A stretch of DNA of 13,442 bases from Rhizosphaericola sp047606825 (lineage in GTDB: Bacteria; Bacteroidota; Bacteroidia; Chitinophagales; Chitinophagaceae): contig JASGDY010000105.1 in the NCBI GenBank assembly GCA_047606825.1, forward strand, positions 1 to 13,442. Direction: 5' to 3'. The notes beneath the pieces were generated by a model. That model did no database searches. It was given only the letters and a program-made list of their open reading frames with translations, and was not told the DNA's origin. The translations under genes were made by a program, and so were the position numbers. Positions within the stretch are counted from its first letter, which is position 1. Every line of letters starts with the position of its first letter. Shown here piece after piece: positions 7,071-13,442 of this stretch.

Positions 7071-8225
7071 TTAGTCTTTAAGAACGACATTGATATTCAT
7101 TCCTGCCCTGAGTTTCTGAACATCCTCCGGTTTATTGTTGTCTGTAAATTCAATACGGACGGGGATGCGTTGCTGGACCTTCACAAAGTTGCCGGTACTG
7201 TTATCAGTCGGAATGTAGGAATATTTGGAACCTGTAGCAGCCGAAATAGCAGTTACCGTCCCTTCAAATTCCTTTCCTCCAATAGCGTCCGCAGTCATTT
7301 TTATCTTTTTACCAATGGTAATTTTCGGCATCTGGGTTTCCAGGAAATTGGCAGTTACCCATTTGTTACCGCTAAGCACAATGGTGGCTACCTGCTGGCC
7401 AGGCTGTAGCAACTGTCCCTCGTTTATGGTCCGCCGCCCCATCACACCATCGTAAGGAGCAGTGATCACCGTATAGGAAAAATTTAAACGGGCCATTTCC
7501 AGGGCGGATTTAGCTCTTTTTATCTCTGCATCATTCAAGGCGAGCCTGGACTTCGTTTCGGCAGTGGAAAGGCCTGCCGATTCTTTTTGATTGACAAGGG
7601 CCTCGTAAGAAGCTTTTGCTATATCGTGTTCTGTTTTGATCTGGTCGTACTGGAAATGCGTTACCGCCTCGGCCTTGACGAGGTTCTCATAACGTTTCAG
7701 GTTTTTAGCGGCGTTGTCCAAACGTGCCTTCGCACCGGCGATATTTGCAGTGGTTACATTGATGTTGTTGGCCACTGTATTTACAGTAGAGGACGTCACA
7801 TTTCGTGAAGCCAGCGCATTCTGGTAAGCCGCTTCTGCCTGTCCTACCTGCGTTCGTATTTCACGGTCATCAAGTATGATCAGGGTGTCACCTTTTTTAA
7901 CAGGTTGGTGTTCGATAAAACGTATTTCCTTTATATAGGCTGAAACCCTGGTATTGATTGGGTTGATAAATTCTTCCACCTGGGCGGCATTGGTAGAATC
8001 TGTCTCCCCGACATGGAAGTATTTTTTTACGATCCACAGAAATAAGCCTGACACGATGACAAACGTCAATAAGTTGACGATGCCCACCTTCAGTCTTTTT
8101 TTCGATTTGGCGGTAATATCTTCAACAGATGCTGCCTGTTGTTGCGTCGGTTCGGCATTCGACTGCGTATGCTGACTTTTCTGCGCTTCGGCTTTTTGTG
8201 TGTTGTTATTTCTTTCTTCAGACAT
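7071..8225 (-). CDS. HlyD/EmrA-type membrane fusion protein (efflux periplasmic adaptor)
   Basis: 384 residues. A Gln/Ser/Asn-rich cytoplasmic tail (1-40) precedes one TM helix (about 47-67). The lipoyl-like half-motif follows (about 83-120, including VKKGDTLIILDD), then a long alpha-helical hairpin (about 122-245, Ala/Asn/Lys-rich heptads). The second lipoyl half is at about 250-285 (TVITAPYDGVMGRR then GQLLQPGQQV). Beta-barrel and membrane-proximal domains follow to the end (NFVKVQQRIPVRIEF at 346-360). This matches EmrA rather than RND-type adaptors, since it is anchored by a TM helix and not by a lipid. It bridges the MFS pump and the TolC-like channel across the periplasm. It lies 40 bp after the channel gene and 26 bp before the MFS gene. 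Confidence 0.93.
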   Translation of the reverse strand: MSEERNNNTQKAEAQKSQHTQSNAEPTQQQAASVEDITAKSKKRLKVGIVNLLTFVIVSGLFLWIVKKYFHVGETDSTNAAQVEEFINPINTRVSAYIKEIRFIEHQPVKKGDTLIILDDREIRTQVGQAEAAYQNALASRNVTSSTVNTVANNINVTTANIAGAKARLDNAAKNLKRYENLVKAEAVTHFQYDQIKTEHDIAKASYEALVNQKESAGLSTAETKSRLALNDAEIKRAKSALEMARLNFSYTVITAPYDGVMGRRTINEGQLLQPGQQVATIVLSGNKWVTANFLETQMPKITIGKKIKMTADAIGGKEFEGTVTAISAATGSKYSYIPTDNSTGNFVKVQQRIPVRIEFTDNNKPEDVQKLRAGMNINVVLKD

Positions 8226-8265
8226 AGTACTGTTGTTGTTGATGGTTACAATTTAAAAATGTGTG

Positions 8266-9588
8266 CTATAATGTTCCCGTACTTTTCAGCAGGTTGTAAT
8301 ATTGAAAAAGCACATTGATTTCTGCATTGGCATATTGCAGCTCTGTATCTAGTTTTGCGGTTGCGGCATCGGTCATTTCTGCTGTAATAGCCAATTGGTT
8401 GAGGTACTTGGCCTCAACGATATTGTAATTCTCGTTGGCCAGTTGCTGAGCATCACGCATAAGTTTGGCCTGCTTCACAGATTCCTGATGTTTTTTGTAG
8501 GCAGCGGTTATATCCATTTCTACATTCTGTCTGTTCAGTTCAAAGGCGTTTCGTGCTACCTCGGTCTGCATGGCACCCGTCTTTATTTTTTGTTTAGTCT
8601 TAAAAAGGTTGTCAATATTGTAATGAACGGCCAAGCCTGCTTGCCATACACCACTATACATGTCGACGGGAGGCAACACTTGGGTGATCGGACGTGCCAA
8701 ATTGTAGCCTGCAAATGCGGAAAGCGCCGGATAACGCTCTGTTTTGATGATTTCCACATGTTTTTCGGCAATACTGATGTTTTTGCCTGCCGCCAGTACC
8801 GACGGATTGTTTTTTTGAGCCAGTTGTATATAGTCCATTAATCCTCCGACATCAGGATTGGATATATTCTCGGTAGGCTCGATAACAACGTCATGTGGAA
8901 GCCCCAATGCATAACTCATCCTGTTGCTTAAAATAGCGTGGTTATTGTCCAGTACTACAATATTCTGTTCCAATCCCTTTATTTGCAGCTGGGCACGAAT
9001 GATTTCATTACGAGTCACCATATCCTGTTCATATAATTTGGTAATGTTGGCCAGGCGCTGTTCAACAAGCTTTTTATTTTGCATCAACACTTTCCTCTGG
9101 TTAAGTAACTTGTAGATGTCCAGATAATTGGATACCACAAGGAATTTGATGCTCTGTTTGTCTTTTTCGAAGTCCAGCTCAGATAGCTGGGTCTGCAATT
9201 CGGACATTTCCACTGACTTTTTGAGTACTCCCCCTTTGTAAAGCAGTTGGGATGCTTGCAACGCATAGCCGTTACCGAAAGGAGGCATGTCAAAACTACC
9301 TTCCTTTTTAAAACTAGGGGACAGGAGAATTGCTTTACTTAAATAATAAGCATTGGCTGAAAATTCAATCGTTGGAAGTTGCTCGAGCTTTGAATCTTTA
9401 ATCTTATCTTCACTGAGGTCTACTTTGGATTTAGCGAGTTTCAGTTGCTGATGGTTTTCCAGTGCCAGACTTAGTGCTTCCTGCAAACTTAATTTTTGCA
9501 CTGTATTATCCTGCCCGTAGGTAATGACCGACAGCAGGGAAAGCGAGCAGATAACTGTTAACTTAATTTTCATTTTTAAATATCTCAT
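8266..9588 (-). CDS. TolC-family outer membrane efflux protein
   Basis: 440 residues, the normal size for TolC/OEP proteins. A signal peptide covers about 1-25, ending VITYGQ. The mature part begins with LSLQEALSLALENHQQLKLA, the typical first OEP block, and shows two repeats of long helices with short barrel strands; the second repeat starts near 255 (AQKNNPSVLAAGKNISIAEK). The C terminus (QYANAEINVLFQYYNLLKSTG) is the usual OEP closing helix. It forms the trimeric channel of the tripartite efflux system. An inner ATG at 9573 (Met6) also gives a good signal peptide and has a more AT-rich start region, so the true start may be there. It is the first large gene of the operon and lies behind operator B with a long leader. 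Confidence 0.92.
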   Translation of the reverse strand: MRYLKMKIKLTVICSLSLLSVITYGQDNTVQKLSLQEALSLALENHQQLKLAKSKVDLSEDKIKDSKLEQLPTIEFSANAYYLSKAILLSPSFKKEGSFDMPPFGNGYALQASQLLYKGGVLKKSVEMSELQTQLSELDFEKDKQSIKFLVVSNYLDIYKLLNQRKVLMQNKKLVEQRLANITKLYEQDMVTRNEIIRAQLQIKGLEQNIVVLDNNHAILSNRMSYALGLPHDVVIEPTENISNPDVGGLMDYIQLAQKNNPSVLAAGKNISIAEKHVEIIKTERYPALSAFAGYNLARPITQVLPPVDMYSGVWQAGLAVHYNIDNLFKTKQKIKTGAMQTEVARNAFELNRQNVEMDITAAYKKHQESVKQAKLMRDAQQLANENYNIVEAKYLNQLAITAEMTDAATAKLDTELQYANAEINVLFQYYNLLKSTGTL

Positions 9589-9906
9589 GTGTCAAAAAGC
9601 GATTATAGGCCGATTAAAGTTTCGTTCATCCATCCTATTGGATAAATGCATTTCAAAGTTGGATATCGCTGGTGACTATTGTTTGTGATAATCATTTCAT
9701 GATATTGTTCATAAAACTTACCGATAGACAAAGCTTGTTTGTTCCTTTGCCAAAAAGAATAATTTCATCAGCGTTGATGACTATCGACTTCTTTTTATGC
9801 AGCATCTTATTTGATATATAGTGCTTTGTCCACAGAAGTAGACACTGCATTTGTACTTACAGAACCTTTACTTACTAGCTTTTTCATTCCACCTTATTTA
9901 TACTTT
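9589..9906 (-). other. long predicted tolC leader with three consecutive small reading frames
   Basis: If transcription starts just after the -7 box at 9913-9920, about 320 nt precede tolC. Read on the minus strand this stretch has three ATG-started frames in a row. The first, 9887-9807, has 26 codons, starts MKKLVSKGS and ends VDKALYIK. One base after its stop is 9805-9692, 37 codons, starting MLHKKKSIVINADE. Then 9651-9592 has 19 codons, starting MHLSNRMDER and stopping 3 nt before the tolC ATG at 9588. The first ATG would lie about 20 nt after the transcription start, like the first gene behind operator C. Chance frames of this size are common in AT-rich DNA, so translation is unproven. 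A 6-bp stem with a 4-base loop (TCATCA-GCGT-TGATGA, 9765-9780) lies inside the second frame. Confidence 0.35.
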
Positions 9907-9912
9907 AAGATG

Positions 9913-9974
9913 CAAAGTTATTAGTGTTATTATCTTTAAAAAGGTCATAAAGGGTTACATATTGGACGATTTGG
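9913..9974 (-). promoter_or_regulatory. promoter and AraC-type operator B, for the tolC efflux operon
   Basis: CAAAGTTA (9913-9920) is a TAnnTTTG box read on the minus strand. It is followed by the A-tract, GGTC (9943-9946), 15 bp, and TTGGACGATTTGG (9962-9974). The half-sites GGTCATAAAGG (9943-9953) and GGACGATTTGG (9964-9974) are direct repeats offset by 21 bp. The element is in the divergent region between tolC and the AraC gene, so it could also control the AraC gene itself. Its centre lies about 70 bp upstream of the predicted araC transcript start. Confidence 0.75.
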
Positions 9975-10015
9975 AGTATTTTAGTCTATTTAAGCACCTT
10001 TTGAGTATATTTTGC

Positions 10016-10023
10016 TAAATTTG
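10016..10023 (+). promoter_or_regulatory. -7 promoter box for the AraC-family gene
   Basis: TAAATTTG fits the Bacteroidota TAnnTTTG consensus and lies 22 bp before the ATG at 10046, predicting a leader of about 15-20 nt. No TTTG is found at the usual 17-23 bp upstream (TTTG at 10000-10003 is too close), so the promoter may be weak or activator dependent. Confidence 0.5.
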
Positions 10024-10045
10024 ATTATAATTTTAACGTGTTCCA

Positions 10046-10921
10046 ATGATGAAGAAGCTTATTTTACCCTTCAACTGGCGGGATGAATTACCTAATCTTG
10101 AAGTTGATGCCATAGGAAATGATTTTGTCTTGATTGATAAGCCATTGATATTGTCAGGCTTTAATCATCCTTTCAAAGTAGATGTTACAACTGCCATTAT
10201 ATGCCTTAAAGGTACTTCCTGTGGGATGATAAACTTGGAAAGAATAGAAACCCAGTCCCCGGGCCTGGTCATAATCATGCCGGATCAGATATTACAGTAC
10301 GAGCATATCAGTGAGGATTTTTCAGCTCTCTTTATCGTCATGTCCAGCCGATTTACCGAGAGCCTGAATCTCGACGAGCGTTTCCCTGCATTCCTTTCGA
10401 TTCAAAAGCAACCCTATACAGAACTTACAAAAGACGAATTGGAGGCTATTACCGATTATTACATGATGCTAAAGAGGACTATCGCACAGAAGAATAATCC
10501 ATATTGTCTGGAAATACTGAAATATCTGACCAAGGCGTTTTTTTATGCTTTCGGTTATGATCTTCATATCCGAAGACAACAAGGAGAAGAGAAGAAGAGC
10601 AAACATCAAGTATTGGTAGAAAAATTTTTGAACCTTGTACAACTTCATTTCAAAGATGAAAGAAGCCTTGAGTTTTATGCCAACAAGCTATATCTTACGT
10701 CTAAGCATTTGTCAAAAGTTGTAAAAGAAAATAGTGGCATATCTGCTGGTGATTGGATTGATAATTATGTAATACTGGAAGCAAAGGCCTTGCTCAAAAC
10801 AACAGACATGACTGTTCAGCAGATCAGCGACCGATTGAATTTCCCTTCCCAATCATTCTTTGGTAAATATTTTAAACGTATGGAGGGAATTTCACCCAGT
10901 GATTACAAAAAAAATAAATAG
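10046..10921 (+). CDS. AraC-family transcriptional regulator
   Basis: 291 residues. The N-terminal part (about 15-125) is beta-rich and cupin-like (for example TTAIICLKGTSCGMINL and SPGLVIIMPDQILQYEHI), the likely ligand-sensing and dimerisation domain. A helical linker follows (about 128-190). The C-terminal AraC DNA-binding domain has two helix-turn-helix units: first about 207-229 (SLEFYANKLYLTSKHLSKVV), second about 256-281, ending in FFGKYFKRMEGISPSDYKK, the normal family signature. It is the only DNA-binding regulator in the window and lies between the three operons that share a 21-bp-spaced direct repeat. Control of those operons, and possibly of itself, is inferred from this. A second ATG directly follows the first, so the start is uncertain by one codon. 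Confidence 0.93.
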   Translation: MMKKLILPFNWRDELPNLEVDAIGNDFVLIDKPLILSGFNHPFKVDVTTAIICLKGTSCGMINLERIETQSPGLVIIMPDQILQYEHISEDFSALFIVMSSRFTESLNLDERFPAFLSIQKQPYTELTKDELEAITDYYMMLKRTIAQKNNPYCLEILKYLTKAFFYAFGYDLHIRRQQGEEKKSKHQVLVEKFLNLVQLHFKDERSLEFYANKLYLTSKHLSKVVKENSGISAGDWIDNYVILEAKALLKTTDMTVQQISDRLNFPSQSFFGKYFKRMEGISPSDYKKNK

Positions 10922-10980
10922 CGACAATCTGTAACTAGGACTGGTTCAGCACAGATGCCGCAAGGTTTGAATAAACACAA

Positions 10981-11009
10981 AAGGCAATTCCTAAAAATAG
11001 GATTGCCTT
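10981..11009. terminator. hairpin between convergent genes, probable bidirectional terminator
   Basis: AAGGCAATTCCTA (10981-10993), loop AAAA, then TAGGATTGCCTT (10998-11009). The arms pair over 12 bp with one unpaired base. It lies between the AraC gene (plus) and the DUF4397 gene (minus), which converge here. There is no long T-tract on either side, which is why confidence is moderate. Confidence 0.6.
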
Positions 11010-11064
11010 GGCTATCATCTTGTAAATAAATGGGCATGATGATAAATTATGAAAATAATATACC

Positions 11065-11736
11065 TTAATATTCCACTTTATGGACCTGAATGTTTGAGGA
11101 AGATTCACCAGCTATAAAAATGGTGTAGATTTTTCCCGCGCTAATGTCATTCAATTCATAATTGCCGATACTATTTCCGGAGGCCGTGCCGGTTATAGAG
11201 AAAACAAATGTTCCCGGATCGATGTTTTTGTAGCCGCTTTCTATGTTGCGACTGATATTGTTGATCAAAATATCTCCGGAGGCATCCCGAATCCGCAAAT
11301 CAGAAGGTGCGCCATCGCTGAGATGTATGAACTTTATTTTTGCCTTTCCGGTATTGGGGGAAGAAAGATTGTCTTCATATTGTTTTATTCTGGCATTTGA
11401 TCCGGAGCCTACTAGATACACGGTATAGTATTCCCCTTTGGCCATCCATAGCTCGCCGTCAGCGTAGCTGGCACCACTACTTTCAGTTTTAAATGACGCA
11501 GATAGGCGGTTTCCCGAATTTACATTAATGAAATCAGAGTATTCGGCATAGTCCAAGTCTGCCTTTATCAGATTGTTTAATAAATAGAAACTCTGCGTTG
11601 GTGACTCTTCGGAGGCATTCACAACTTTTAGATATGCCGAACCATATTCATCTACATCGTCTTTTTTGCAAGATGATACTATTGATATCAGGCTGACCGC
11701 AAGGACAGCTGATAGTGTTTTGGCTAATGTTTTCAT
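11065..11736 (-). CDS. DUF4397-containing lipoprotein
   Basis: 223 residues. The N terminus is a lipoprotein signal with hydrophobic core LSAVLAVSLISIVSSC. Cys23 is followed by KKDDVDE, the charged start common in surface or periplasmic lipoproteins of Bacteroidota. The mature part reads YLKVVNASEESPTQSFYLLNN, then KIKFIHLSDGAPSDLRI, the two-unit layout of DUF4397 beta-sandwich domains (VNASP...D and FIHLSP.AP.vD type repeats). No catalytic motif is visible; the family has no established role. It is the last gene of the three-gene minus-strand operon behind operator C and follows the unknown membrane-anchored gene after 84 bp. The hairpin at 10981-11009 lies downstream and probably ends the transcript. 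Confidence 0.85.
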   Translation of the reverse strand: MKTLAKTLSAVLAVSLISIVSSCKKDDVDEYGSAYLKVVNASEESPTQSFYLLNNLIKADLDYAEYSDFINVNSGNRLSASFKTESSGASYADGELWMAKGEYYTVYLVGSGSNARIKQYEDNLSSPNTGKAKIKFIHLSDGAPSDLRIRDASGDILINNISRNIESGYKNIDPGTFVFSITGTASGNSIGNYELNDISAGKIYTIFIAGESSSNIQVHKVEY

Positions 11737-11820
11737 GTTTATTTTTTTTTATGAACCGAGTTTTCGACGGCGTGAGAAGCATCTTGACCCGGTAGGAATA
11801 ATGAAATTTTATATCATCTA

Positions 11821-12282
11821 TTAGTTAAATACTCTAAAGAGCCACGTATATAAAACTATATGCATCAATACTACTAAAACAAAAATAGATAGGTGCTTTA
11901 TTTTTTTCATGGTCTGCTTTTTTTTGAGCTTTGGTACTAACTTGTTCTCCAATCTTGAGAACTGTTCCTTGATGTTCCAGTAATTCATGTCATTCTGCTT
12001 CTGTTGCGTTGATAGCCCATGTTCTAATAATACGAGCCCTTGGTTTATTTTACTGGTATATGCGTTGATAATTTTAAACGCTTCTGAGTATGGGAGGAAA
12101 AATTCTTTAAAGAAATTTTCCCTCCCTTTTTTAACTGAAGAATCCAAAAGGAATGTTACGTGTTTGGTTGCGGTACTGACCATTGTGGTAAGAGTGGATT
12201 CAATTTCACCGATTTTTTCAGGAAATGAAAACACTGAAATTGTTTCCATGTTCATTACGGGGACTTTAAAACTCGTTTCCAT
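11821..12282 (-). CDS. unknown protein with C-terminal membrane anchor
   Basis: 153 residues, no recognised family. There is no signal peptide. The body (about 20-125) appears mostly helical and polar with a basic stretch LVPKLKKKQTMKKIKH (115-130). It is followed by one hydrophobic helix (about 131-149) that ends the protein, so a tail-anchored topology with the body in the cytoplasm is likely. It sits 21 bp after the beta-barrel gene and 84 bp before the DUF4397 lipoprotein gene on the same strand, which supports it being a real member of this operon. No function can be assigned. The start ATG at 12282 could be replaced by internal Met10 or Met12. Confidence 0.7.
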   Translation of the reverse strand: METSFKVPVMNMETISVFSFPEKIGEIESTLTTMVSTATKHVTFLLDSSVKKGRENFFKEFFLPYSEAFKIINAYTSKINQGLVLLEHGLSTQQKQNDMNYWNIKEQFSRLENKLVPKLKKKQTMKKIKHLSIFVLVVLMHIVLYTWLFRVFN

Positions 12283-12303
12283 AGTTTTTATTTTCTTCCC
12301 GAA

Positions 12304-12894
12304 TTAAAAGATATAGAATACACTAGCTTGGATCACGCTGTTTTTGAAGTCTGGTCTTACGGAAGTCGAGGTGAATTTTCCTACGTCAGTAAATCCATGG
12401 TAATATCTTGCACCAATACCCAGACCTTTTACCGGGCCATATTTAAATTGGTAGCCTATCCCGGCAACTCCTCCAGCGTCAACTTTATCGGCAAATTTAT
12501 CAAATCCGGTATTTTTAGCATCTTTGATCAACATGTTAGCCTGTGCTCCAATTTCTCCGTACACTCCAATATTGGAATGATATTTGATTAGGATAGGGAC
12601 TGAAAAGTAGGACAACTTTAGATCTCCCTCACTGGTGTTAAAAACGTCTTTGATTTTTGCACCTTGCTCTGAATACAGAAATTCCTGCTGTACGGACCAC
12701 TTATCCGTTATGGAAAAATTCACGATGGCACCGGCATGAAAACCTGTTAACATTTCTGTATCAAAACTGGCATCAGTAAAATTACTGCTATTCACGCCCC
12801 CTTTTAACCCGAAATGCAATCTACTCAATAAACTCTGTGCGAATGTGGCTTGACCGACTACCAATAATAATACGGCTAAAATTAATTTTTTCAT
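12304..12894 (-). CDS. outer membrane beta-barrel protein (OMP_b-brl/porin-like family)
   Basis: 196 residues. The signal peptide is about 1-19 (MKKLILAVLLLVVGQATFA). The mature part starts with FGLKGGVNSSNF, the usual first strand of the PF13568-type barrels of Bacteroidota. Further strands follow (FHAGAIVNFSI, WSVQQEFLYSEQGAKI, YFSVPILIKYH, GVYGEIGAQANMLI, GIGARYYHGFTDVG) and the protein ends in Phe (ASVFYIF), as is normal for barrels folded by the BAM complex. About eight strands are likely. It may be a structural or small-diffusion barrel in the outer membrane; no substrate can be inferred. It is the first gene behind operator C, with a predicted leader of only about 22 nt. Confidence 0.88.
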   Translation of the reverse strand: MKKLILAVLLLVVGQATFAQSLLSRLHFGLKGGVNSSNFTDASFDTEMLTGFHAGAIVNFSITDKWSVQQEFLYSEQGAKIKDVFNTSEGDLKLSYFSVPILIKYHSNIGVYGEIGAQANMLIKDAKNTGFDKFADKVDAGGVAGIGYQFKYGPVKGLGIGARYYHGFTDVGKFTSTSVRPDFKNSVIQASVFYIF

Positions 12895-12921
12895 TTTTCT
12901 GGTTTTTAAAATTTAATAGGG

Positions 12922-12983
12922 CAAAGGTAGCCTGGTTGAAATCCCAAAAAAGGTCTAAAAGGCATAATTATTGGAATATTTGG
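12922..12983 (-). promoter_or_regulatory. promoter and AraC-type operator C, for the beta-barrel operon
   Basis: CAAAGGTA (12922-12929) is the minus-strand -7 box. It is followed by CAAAAAA (12945-12951), GGTC (12952-12955), 15 bp, and TTGGAATATTTGG (12971-12983). The half-sites GGTCTAAAAGG (12952-12962) and GGAATATTTGG (12973-12983) start 21 bp apart, as in A and B. The predicted start of transcription is near 12917, 22 nt before the ATG at 12894. Confidence 0.75.
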
Positions 12984-12989
12984 CGTTTT

Positions 12990-13318
12990 TGTATGTGTAT
13001 TGTGGTCTTAAATGTATTATATCTTGTCCTTATTGAAAAATTGGCGGTATTTATTGTTTTTCCCGGCGTGGAGGTGTCTTGGGGGAAACTGCCGGACATA
13101 AATCTATATTTTGTACTGCGAGATAGTCCCCCTGTTGTTGTTGAAAAAGCATGGGAAATGCAAATGCAGATGCGTAAGCCTACATGCCGATAGCACATTG
13201 ACCCCGATACATCGGAGGCTGCGGCAAGCTGGTTTGGTGCGTTTATCTTCTTGGTCGTAGCGGTTATTGTCCTAGTAGGAGAGGATAGTACGATGAATGA
13301 CAATTATTGGATTTAGTT
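12990..13318. other. stretch without an assignable gene
   Basis: About 330 bp between operator C and the methyltransferase 3' end. Only short or poorly started frames are present. A plus-strand frame reads VFIVFPGVEVSWGKLPDI and stops at TAG 13191-13193. A different plus frame follows at once (13194-13316), reading IDPDTSEAAASWFGAF then a hydrophobic helix, with no ATG before its last eight codons. A minus frame over 12968-13303 begins only at TTG. A small inverted repeat CCGAT-AC-ATCGG is at 13204-13215. No RNA gene or clear terminator was recognised. Confidence 0.4.
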
Positions 13319-13442
13319 TTATCTTTTTTCTCCCGTGTAGATGCAGCAGATGCCCATAGTCTGTGGGATAAATTGCGTATCGGTGTAGCCGCAACTGTCC
13401 ATGATGTGGGCAAAGTCGGACCTGTCCGGGAAGTGTTTGGCG
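13319..13442 (-). CDS. SAM-dependent methyltransferase, UbiE/MenG-like, 3' end only
   Basis: Read on the minus strand from the window edge, the last 40 codons end at TAA 13319-13321. They contain HFPDRSDFAHIMDSCGYTD, then QFIPQTMGICCIYTGEK. This resembles the C terminus of UbiE/COQ5-type methyltransferases: a final helix with (D/S)xGF/Y, then a strand with T.GI...Y.G.K. The SAM-binding motifs lie outside the window, so the substrate (demethylmenaquinone or another small molecule) cannot be decided. It runs in the same direction as the beta-barrel operon but is separated from it by more than 300 bp and by operator C, so it is probably a different transcript. Confidence 0.55.
   Translation of the reverse strand, partial: AKHFPDRSDFAHIMDSCGYTDTQFIPQTMGICCIYTGEKR

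Noticed and set aside
8395..8841. 148-codon plus-strand frame opposite tolC
   Set aside because: Antisense to a well-supported TolC-family gene with no recognisable motif; treated as a shadow.
12837..13193. 118-codon plus-strand frame crossing operator C
   Set aside because: It starts inside the beta-barrel gene on the other strand and runs through the promoter; only its last third looks protein-like, and that is reported separately.
12968..13303. Minus-strand frame between the methyltransferase and the barrel gene
   Set aside because: It has only a TTG start, a Thr/Ser/Ile/Arg-rich low-information sequence, and runs through operator C.
1..13442. CRISPR arrays, tRNA or rRNA genes, riboswitches
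   Set aside because: No regularly spaced repeats, cloverleaf-like sequence or known aptamer core was seen on reading either strand; the only repeated element is the three-copy operator.

Overview
The window looks like chromosomal accessory DNA from a member of the Bacteroidota, probably Sphingobacteriales or Flavobacteriales. The evidence is the AT-rich intergenic DNA, TAnnTTTG-type -7 promoter boxes, scarce Shine-Dalgarno sequences, an RteC remnant, and protein families typical of the phylum (DUF4421, DUF4397 lipoprotein, OMP_b-brl barrel, AraC regulator, EmrAB/TolC-like efflux). The genus cannot be told from the sequence.

Layout. Positions 1-532 are a graveyard of mobile DNA: the frameshifted C-terminal end of an IS630-type transposase, then a decayed rteC-like gene (minus strand) with a frameshift and several stops. 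Positions 604-3074 hold a tight minus-strand operon: VOC-fold protein, small membrane protein, and two classical short-chain dehydrogenases. Positions 3338-9588 hold a second minus-strand operon: TolC-like outer membrane channel, HlyD/EmrA adaptor, 14-TM MFS pump, DUF4421 outer-membrane-type protein, and a membrane-anchored class III adenylate cyclase with all catalytic residues present. An AraC-family regulator (10046-10921, plus strand) is divergent from it. Positions 11065-12894 hold a third minus-strand operon: beta-barrel protein, an unknown protein with a C-terminal membrane anchor, and a DUF4397 lipoprotein. The window ends in the 3' end of a UbiE-like methyltransferase.

The main result is a shared control element. 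Each of the three minus-strand operons is preceded by the same ~45-bp element in the same orientation: an A-tract, GGTC, exactly 15 bp, TTGGAnnATTTGG, with a CAAAnnTA box (a -7 box read on the minus strand) 23-24 bp from the GGTC. The element resolves into two 11-bp direct repeats of type GGwmnnwwwGG, whose starts are exactly 21 bp apart in all three copies. That is the geometry expected for an AraC-type activator next to the -33 region. The AraC gene between the operons is the obvious candidate regulator. The window therefore looks like one regulon joining small-molecule conversion (SDR/VOC), export (MFS/HlyD/TolC), cAMP synthesis and envelope proteins. The inducer is unknown.

The tolC operon also has an unusually long predicted leader (~320 nt) containing three consecutive small reading frames.
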